Origin: Novosphingobium sp. B1
GTDB lineage: Bacteria > Pseudomonadota > Alphaproteobacteria > Sphingomonadales > Sphingomonadaceae
Direction of reading: 5' to 3'
DNA: 64,000 nucleotides
Assembly (NCBI RefSeq): GCF_900176395.1
Contig: NZ_FWXL01000001.1
Location: 434,001-498,000 of the forward strand
The notes beneath the pieces were generated by a model. The model searched no databases. It saw nothing but the letters and a program-made list of their open reading frames with translations, and had not been told where the DNA came from. The position numbers and the translations under genes are program-made. Positions 59,256-64,000 of the stretch are shown piece after piece. Position 1 is the first letter of the stretch, and the number at the start of each line of letters is the position of its first letter.

Positions 59256-59639
59256 ATGGCGGGTAAGGCGTTTCACGAACTCAAGGCATGGGCAAGGCGC
59301 ATCAAGCGTGATGTCGTGGCGCTGTGGCTTGCAGCGCGTGACCCACGCGTGCCTCTTGCGGCGAAGATCGTCGCGGGTCTTGTCGCGGCCTACGCGCTGT
59401 CGCCGGTCGACCTCATTCCGGATTTCATCCCGATCCTGGGCTATCTCGATGACGTGATTCTTGTGCCGCTCGGCATCGCCTTGGCCGTGCGGCTGATCCC
59501 GCCCCAACTCATGGAAGACTTGCGCAGCCGCGCAGCTGCAACCGACAAGCCTCGCTCAACGGCAGGGCTGCTTGCCGTCGTTCTGATCTGGCTGCTGGGC
59601 GCAGCAGCAGTCTATCACCTGATCATGCGCTGGCCGTAA
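59256..59639 (+). CDS. YkvA-like DUF1232 membrane protein
   Basis: 127 residues. The DUF1232 core is LAAKIVAGLVAAYALSPVDLIPDFIPILGYLDDVILVPLGI near residues 34-75. One more hydrophobic helix lies at the C-terminus (LLAVVLIWLLGAAAVYHLI). The function is unknown. A bidirectional terminator follows within 6 nt of the stop. Confidence 0.88.
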   Translation: MAGKAFHELKAWARRIKRDVVALWLAARDPRVPLAAKIVAGLVAAYALSPVDLIPDFIPILGYLDDVILVPLGIALAVRLIPPQLMEDLRSRAAATDKPRSTAGLLAVVLIWLLGAAAVYHLIMRWP

Positions 59640-59644
59640 AAAGA

Positions 59645-59678
59645 AAGGCCCCACCTTCCGGCGGGGCCTTCTGTTTTT
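59645..59678. terminator. Bidirectional rho-independent terminator
   Basis: Stem AAGGCCCC (59645-59652)/GGGGCCTT (59663-59670) with a 10-nt loop. A T-run (59674-59678) follows on the plus strand, and the A-rich left side provides a T-run on the minus strand. It lies between two converging genes and can stop both. Confidence 0.88.
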
Positions 59679-59697
59679 CCTGCGATTGCGCCTTGGC

Positions 59698-60981
59698 TCA
59701 GCGAAGCGAAACCACGTTGTCCGAAACCCGCGGATCGCGACGGTCGCCACGGTACTGGCTCGACATCGGCTCGTCCGAAACCTCGAAGACTTCGGTTGCG
59801 CCAAAGCCGTTGAACGCGGTCTTCATCGCTGCCCCATAAGCGCCGAGCATGCCGATCTCGATGTAGTCACCGGCCTTCATGTCCAGCGGCAGTTCGAACG
59901 GACCTTCCATGTGATCCATGTCGTCGCACGTCGGTCCGTAGAAGCTGAACGGCTCGAGCTCGAGCTCGGTCTCGACGTCGTTGGCCACTTCGTCGCGCAG
60001 CACGCGCACCGGGAAGCGCCAGCCAACATGCGCTGCATCGAACAGTGCGCCATAGGCGCCATCGTTGATGTACAGCTCGGTCCCGCGGCGACGTTCGACG
60101 CGCACGATCATCGAGTTGTACTCGGCGCAGAGCGCACGGCCCGGCTCGCACCAAAGCTCAGCCGAGTACGAGACCGGCAGCGATTCATAGGTGCGATCGA
60201 TCACGCCGAAGTAGTCTTCGAGCGGGGGCGGCTCCATGCCGGGATAGATCGACGGGAAACCGCCGCCCACGTCGATGATGTCGACGAGGACCGAGGCATC
60301 GACGATCGCGGCGCGAACGCGCTCAAGCGCCTGCACATAGGCATGCGGGCTCATCGACTGACTGCCGACATGGAAGCACACGCCAAGCGAATCCGCGACC
60401 TGGCGGGTTGCCTGCAGGAGGTCACCCGCCTGCGTCAGGTCGCAGCCGAACTTCGACGCCAGGCTCAGTTCCGAATACTCGGACGACACGCGCAGGCGCA
60501 CGCAGAGCGTGAGATCAGTTGCGGGATTGCCTTCGGCATCGGCCGTGGCAGCCTTGATCTTTTCCAGCTCCTCGAACGAATCGAGGCTGAATACACGCAC
60601 GCCGTGATCGTGATAGGCTTCACGGATCGCCGCAGGTGCCTTCACCGGGTGCATGAAGCACAAGGTTGCCTGCGGCAGCGTCTCGCGCACAAGACGAACC
60701 TCGACGATCGAGGCGACGTCGTAGTGCGTTACGCCCGAATCCCACAGGATGCGGATCAGATCGGCCGACGGATTTGCCTTTACCGCATAGAGCGACTTCC
60801 CCGGAAACTTCTCGACGAAGAAGCGGGCAGCGCGCGCGGCGGCGTGCGGACGGTTCAAAATGGCGGGTTGTTCAGGCGCGGAGGCGCGAACTACAGCCAG
60901 TGCGTCAGGATGGATGTGCAACTCAAGGGACCCCCAAACGGAACGTTGAACGAAGCTGCCTTGCGGTTTGGAAGTCCCCAT
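59698..60981 (-). CDS. Type III PLP ornithine/lysine decarboxylase
   Basis: 427 residues, alanine-racemase-fold decarboxylase. The PLP lysine is K68 in LYAVKANPS. Other marks are FHVGSQS near 200, DVGGGFPSIYPG near 240, WCEPGRALCAEY near 282, and the dimer-interface Cys in YGPTCDDMD near 348. It most likely makes putrescine from ornithine, or cadaverine from lysine. It lies at the end of a polyamine gene set and converges on the YkvA gene. The 112 nt before it hold its own leader; nothing specific was seen. Confidence 0.9.
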   Translation of the reverse strand: MGTSKPQGSFVQRSVWGSLELHIHPDALAVVRASAPEQPAILNRPHAAARAARFFVEKFPGKSLYAVKANPSADLIRILWDSGVTHYDVASIVEVRLVRETLPQATLCFMHPVKAPAAIREAYHDHGVRVFSLDSFEELEKIKAATADAEGNPATDLTLCVRLRVSSEYSELSLASKFGCDLTQAGDLLQATRQVADSLGVCFHVGSQSMSPHAYVQALERVRAAIVDASVLVDIIDVGGGFPSIYPGMEPPPLEDYFGVIDRTYESLPVSYSAELWCEPGRALCAEYNSMIVRVERRRGTELYINDGAYGALFDAAHVGWRFPVRVLRDEVANDVETELELEPFSFYGPTCDDMDHMEGPFELPLDMKAGDYIEIGMLGAYGAAMKTAFNGFGATEVFEVSDEPMSSQYRGDRRDPRVSDNVVSLR

Positions 60982-61093
60982 GGGGCAGCGAGAGGGGGGT
61001 AAATAAGGCCCTGCGCCTGAATCTCAAGTGAAAATAACGCTGCCCCAAAGTCCCGTCAGAAAAACGAAACAATTCCAGATGGATCGTGCCAGA

Positions 61094-62320
61094 TCAGCGA
61101 CTTAGCACATCGGCCAGCGCAGCCCATGCCGGCAGGGAAAGGGGATCGTTCGCACCGTTTGCGGCGGTAGGGTGCGATGCGAATCGTGCGACAGTCATTT
61201 CCGCAGCCGGATCGATCCACAGGGTCTGCCCATGGATGCCCCGCGCGGAGAAGCAGCCGCGGTTGTTGTTGCTGATCCACCACTGGCTGCCATAGCTCCA
61301 GCCCGGCAGTTGCGGATAGCGATTGCGGTCAAAGTGCGAAGGATCGCCGCCGTGCGTCGCACGCTCGACCACAGCTTCGGGAATGACGCCAAGTCCACCC
61401 ATGCGCATCGCCTCGCCAAACCGCGCGAGGTCTTCGAGCCGCAGGTTCAGCCCGCCGCCCGCAAATGCCGTGCCCGCCTGGTCGACTATGAGGTCGGCGT
61501 CGCCCAGCATGCCAAGCGGCTGCCAGAGTCGCTCCGAAAGCACATCGGCAAAGTGCTTGCCCTCGATTCGCGAAACGATCCATGCCAGCACTTCGGTGTT
61601 GGGCGTTCGGTAAGTGAAACCCACGCCATGTTCCCCCGCCTTGCCGATCGTCGGCAGGTAGGACGCAAGGTCAATCGGCCCGGCATAGTCCACCGGGCGC
61701 GGGGTAAGCCCAAGAGCCGCGCTATAGGCCCCGATGCCGGAGTCGGGATCGGCATAGTCCTCGGAGAAGTCGAGCGCGGTCGTCATGTCGAGTACCTGGC
61801 GAACCGTGGCATCACCAAATCCGCTGACGGCAAGCTCGGGCAGGTATCGAGACGTGGGGGCAGCCGGATCGAGGCGGCCCTCGTGCACCAGCATCTCGGC
61901 CACGGCGCCCACGAAGCTCTTCGTCACCGAAAATGCGATGTGCCGCGTCTCTGGAACGGTCACGCCAAACCAGCGCTCTAACACCACCTTGCCGCGATGC
62001 AGAACCAGCAGCCCGTCCGTGAAGGCTTGCGTCAGCGATTGCTCCAGCGTGATCGGCTCGTCGCCATTGATCGGCACGAAGCTGACCTGTCCAAGACCGT
62101 CATCCAGCGCACGCTCGAATGCGACGCCCCCGCCCGCTGCGGCAACCCTGCGCGAAGGCACGAACTGGCGCATGTTCGAGTAGGACCAGCGGATCATCGG
62201 AAAGCGCATGTGATCGGCGCGCGATGCCAGCAGGATCCTGTCGGCAGGTGGAGGCGAACCTTCCATCCAGCCCATGCGCACCGGATCGCTAGTCACACCA
62301 TCGAGCAGCTCGCCCGCCAT
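61094..62320 (-). CDS. Serine hydrolase of the beta-lactamase (class C)/NylB family
   Basis: 408 residues. The nucleophile motif SxxK is SVTKSFVG near residue 131. A Y-x-N-type motif appears in YRTPNTEVLAW near 239, and the third-element HGQTLW near 365. This combination matches 6-aminohexanoate-dimer hydrolase/esterase-like beta-lactamase relatives. No signal peptide is seen, so it is probably cytosolic. It lies between two polyamine decarboxylase genes, 41 nt after nspC, so it may act on an amide or ester in that pathway; this is only inference. Confidence 0.85.
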   Translation of the reverse strand: MAGELLDGVTSDPVRMGWMEGSPPPADRILLASRADHMRFPMIRWSYSNMRQFVPSRRVAAAGGGVAFERALDDGLGQVSFVPINGDEPITLEQSLTQAFTDGLLVLHRGKVVLERWFGVTVPETRHIAFSVTKSFVGAVAEMLVHEGRLDPAAPTSRYLPELAVSGFGDATVRQVLDMTTALDFSEDYADPDSGIGAYSAALGLTPRPVDYAGPIDLASYLPTIGKAGEHGVGFTYRTPNTEVLAWIVSRIEGKHFADVLSERLWQPLGMLGDADLIVDQAGTAFAGGGLNLRLEDLARFGEAMRMGGLGVIPEAVVERATHGGDPSHFDRNRYPQLPGWSYGSQWWISNNNRGCFSARGIHGQTLWIDPAAEMTVARFASHPTAANGANDPLSLPAWAALADVLSR

Positions 62321-62361
62321 CGCACTCTCCTGCCAACATTCTTGTCAGCAGGCAGCATGCC

Positions 62362-63561
62362 TCAGGAAAGGCGGTCGCGGAAGTCCTCGTAAGTGAAACC
62401 CTTGACCTTCTCCAGAGCATCGGTCGCGCTGTCCCACAGCCAGATCGAGGGCAGCGGCACGCCGTTGAAGGTCGTGGTCTTGACCATCGAGTAATGGGCC
62501 TGATCGAGGAAAGCGAAACGGGTGCCCGGTCCTGCACCGTTCGGCAGCCGATAATCGCCGATCACATCGCCGGCGAGGCACGAAGGCCCGCCCAGACGCA
62601 CCGGAGCCCCACCCTCGCCGCCATCTTCATACTCGTCGATCGGCAGCTCGCCCAGCATGGCAGGACGGTAAGGCGCCTCGATCACATCGGGCATGTGACA
62701 TGTGGCCGAAATGTCGGTGATGCCAAGCTGCATCCCGTTCCAGTGCGTGTCCAGCACAGTGCCGACCAGTATGCCCGCGTCGAGCGCCACCGCCTCACCC
62801 GGCTCCAGGTAGATCTCGCAACCCGTCCGCGCCTTCACATCGCGCAGGAAGGCGATCAGGTCCTCGCGCTGGTAGTCGGCCCGGGTGATGTGATGCCCGC
62901 CGCCGAAGTTGAGCCACTTGAGCTGTCCGAAATACGGCGCGATCCGCGCTTCAAGCGCCTGCCACGTGCGCTTGAGCGGTTCGAAATCCTGCTCGCACAG
63001 CGTGTGGAAGTGCAGGCCCGAAACCCCTTCGAGGTGCTCGGGCAGCAACTGGTCCACCGGAAAGCCCAGCCGCGAATGCGGCGCGCAAGGATCATAGCGC
63101 GGCACCTCGCCCTCGGCATGAAGCGGATTGATCCGCAGGCCAATATCGAACGCCTCGCCCGCAGCCTTCGCCGCCGCAATCTCCCCGCCAAAGCGCGCAT
63201 GCTGCCCCGGCGAATTGAAGATCACATGGTCCGAAAGCCGCAGGATCTCGCCCATGTCCTCGGCCTTGTAGGCCGCACAATAGGTCGCGATCTCGCCCGA
63301 GTAATGCTCGGCCGCCAGCTTCGCTTCCCACAGGCCGGAGGTGCATACCCCGTCGAGATATTCCCCGACGATCGGCGCCACCTTCCACATCGAGAATGCC
63401 TTGAGTGCCGCCAGGACCTTGATCCCGGCACGGTCACGCACATTGGCCAGCGCAGACAGATTGGCCCGCAACTTCGCAGCGTCGACCACGAAGGCAGGGC
63501 TGTCGACACGGTTCAGGTCAAACTGCGCAAACGCGCCCGGATCGCCCGCTCTGGTTTCCAT
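62362..63561 (-). CDS. nspC: Carboxynorspermidine/carboxyspermidine decarboxylase
   Basis: 399 residues, PLP enzyme of the alanine-racemase fold. It removes CO2 from carboxyspermidine or carboxynorspermidine to give the free polyamine. The PLP lysine is K54 in LAALKAFSMWK. HTLCEQDFEPL near 190, NFGGGHHITR near 220, EPGEAVALDAGILVGTV near 256 and the C-terminal LDQAHYSMVKTTTFNGV are typical. It follows the partial dehydrogenase gene, with a repeat cassette between them. Confidence 0.94.
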   Translation of the reverse strand: METRAGDPGAFAQFDLNRVDSPAFVVDAAKLRANLSALANVRDRAGIKVLAALKAFSMWKVAPIVGEYLDGVCTSGLWEAKLAAEHYSGEIATYCAAYKAEDMGEILRLSDHVIFNSPGQHARFGGEIAAAKAAGEAFDIGLRINPLHAEGEVPRYDPCAPHSRLGFPVDQLLPEHLEGVSGLHFHTLCEQDFEPLKRTWQALEARIAPYFGQLKWLNFGGGHHITRADYQREDLIAFLRDVKARTGCEIYLEPGEAVALDAGILVGTVLDTHWNGMQLGITDISATCHMPDVIEAPYRPAMLGELPIDEYEDGGEGGAPVRLGGPSCLAGDVIGDYRLPNGAGPGTRFAFLDQAHYSMVKTTTFNGVPLPSIWLWDSATDALEKVKGFTYEDFRDRLS

Positions 63562-63587
63562 GCTCAGCCCTCACCTTGAAACAAACA

Positions 63588-63743
63588 CCCCCGCGCAGGC
63601 GGGGGCCCAGTGCCGTCAGGCACTTCATCTACGGATGTGCCGACAGGCACCTTATCGACAGATGTGCCGACAGGCACCTCGTCAACAAACGTGCCGCAAA
63701 GCACAAATCGAAGCGTTGTAAGGTCCCCGCCTTCGCGGGGACC
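63588..63743. repeat. 27-bp tandem repeat array flanked by GC-rich hairpins
   Basis: Three 27-bp units start at 63610, 63637 and 63664, each opening with the hairpin GTGCC(G/T)NCAGGCAC; a fourth partial unit lies at 63691-63704. On the left is a stem CCCCCGC/GCGGGGG (63588-63605), on the right a perfect 9-bp stem GGTCCCCGC/GCGGGGACC (63722-63743). On the minus strand one frame reads a 9-residue repeat, VDEVPVGTS. The cassette lies inside the polyamine gene set and resembles intergenic repeats seen in sphingomonad genomes. Confidence 0.85.
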
Positions 63744-63756
63744 CAATGCCGTTGGC

Positions 63757-64000
63757 TCAGAACGCCAGCGGACCCGCCAGTTCCTTCACCTGCCACGGCA
63801 GTCCATGCTTGTTCAGCATGTCCATGTAGGGATCGGGATCGAACTGTTCCATGTTGAACACGCCCTCTCCGGACCAGATGCCCTGAACCATCATCGCCGC
63901 GCCGATCATCGCCGGAACGCCGGTGGTGTAGCTCACCGCCTGGTTGCCGGTCTCGCGATAGGCATCCTCGTGGTCGCAGATATTGTAGATGTAGAAGGTC
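63757..64000 (-). CDS. Carboxynorspermidine/carboxyspermidine dehydrogenase, 3' end only
   Basis: The last 80 residues of a saccharopine dehydrogenase-like protein, read to the window edge: FYIYNICDHEDAYRETGNQA, then SYTTGVPAMIGAAMMVQGIW and ending KELAGPLAF. This matches the C-terminus of enzymes that reductively join putrescine (or diaminopropane) with aspartate semialdehyde. Its place just upstream of nspC supports this. The 5' part lies outside the window. Confidence 0.85.
   Translation of the reverse strand, partial: TFYIYNICDHEDAYRETGNQAVSYTTGVPAMIGAAMMVQGIWSGEGVFNMEQFDPDPYMDMLNKHGLPWQVKELAGPLAF

Noticed and set aside
59686..61002. Plus-strand frame of 438 codons opposite the ornithine/lysine decarboxylase
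   Set aside because: The minus strand has a complete PLP decarboxylase and a terminator lies at the start of this frame.
63610..63704. Possible CRISPR array
   Set aside because: The 27-bp units are directly adjacent tandem repeats without unique spacers, and no cas genes are present.
63564..63746. 60-codon minus-strand frame with a VDEVPVGTS repeat as a gene
   Set aside because: It is wholly made of the repeat cassette and its flanking hairpins, and no ribosome site is visible; treated as a repeat feature.

Overview
The window looks like chromosomal DNA of a GC-rich alphaproteobacterium of the Sphingomonadales, most like Novosphingobium. This is inferred from gene content and style: a CcrM-type adenine methyltransferase, a succinyl-CoA-type 5-aminolevulinate synthase (hemA), a split glycine decarboxylase (gcvPA/gcvPB), a crtY-crtI-crtB carotenoid cluster, a tiny aa3-type oxidase subunit IV next to pntAA, and many 4-nt ATGA start/stop overlaps. 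No rRNA, tRNA, transposase, phage or CRISPR locus was found. The region reads as core chromosome.

Layout. 1-3.7 kb (minus): glycine cleavage operon gcvT-gcvH-gcvPA-gcvPB behind a tandem glycine riboswitch; gcvPB runs off the left edge. 3.75-9.7 kb (minus): an NAD(P)-binding protein, a dGTPase-like HD protein, an Asp/Glu racemase-like protein lacking one catalytic residue, a small lipoprotein, the proton-translocating transhydrogenase pntAA-pntAB-pntB, and a 40-residue oxidase subunit. 9.8-16.3 kb: an NtrC-like regulator with an altered GAFTGA loop, an SDR, then (minus) rnhB, ccrM and folP. The rnhB-ccrM interval holds eight GANTC sites arranged in three inverted repeats. A PQQ-type sugar dehydrogenase follows. 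16.3-28.5 kb: a lipoprotein-type subtilase autotransporter, a pyrimidine nucleotidase, dapD, a run of small or poorly characterised genes, cspA and several envelope proteins, including a DUF4142 gene that appears frameshifted.

28.6-36.4 kb: thiC with a TPP riboswitch, a TonB-dependent siderophore receptor coupled to a PepSY membrane protein behind a Fur-like dyad, a Baeyer-Villiger-type monooxygenase and a DUF2585 membrane protein. 36.5-42.4 kb: crtY-crtI-(LOG)-crtB, making and cyclising lycopene, then a cytochrome b561-like protein coupled to a Tat-lipoprotein molybdopterin oxidoreductase. 42.5-50.8 kb: gor, pgi, lepB-rnc-era, an SGNH hydrolase and a membrane glycosyltransferase. 50.8-57 kb: topA-dprA-plsY (minus), murI and an MBL-fold hydrolase. 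57.2-59.7 kb: hemA with a classic terminator, a nitroreductase and a YkvA-like protein.

59.7-64 kb (minus): a polyamine locus running carboxy(nor)spermidine dehydrogenase (cut by the right edge), a 27-bp tandem-repeat cassette, carboxy(nor)spermidine decarboxylase, a NylB-like serine hydrolase and an ornithine/lysine decarboxylase. Together the decarboxylases and the dehydrogenase would make putrescine and then spermidine.

The signals most worth following up are the ccrM upstream GANTC/palindrome cluster, the regulator with GAFAGA, the repeat cassette inside the polyamine locus, and the structured leader at 24.86-24.95 kb. I did not see a clear new multi-gene defence or mobile system.
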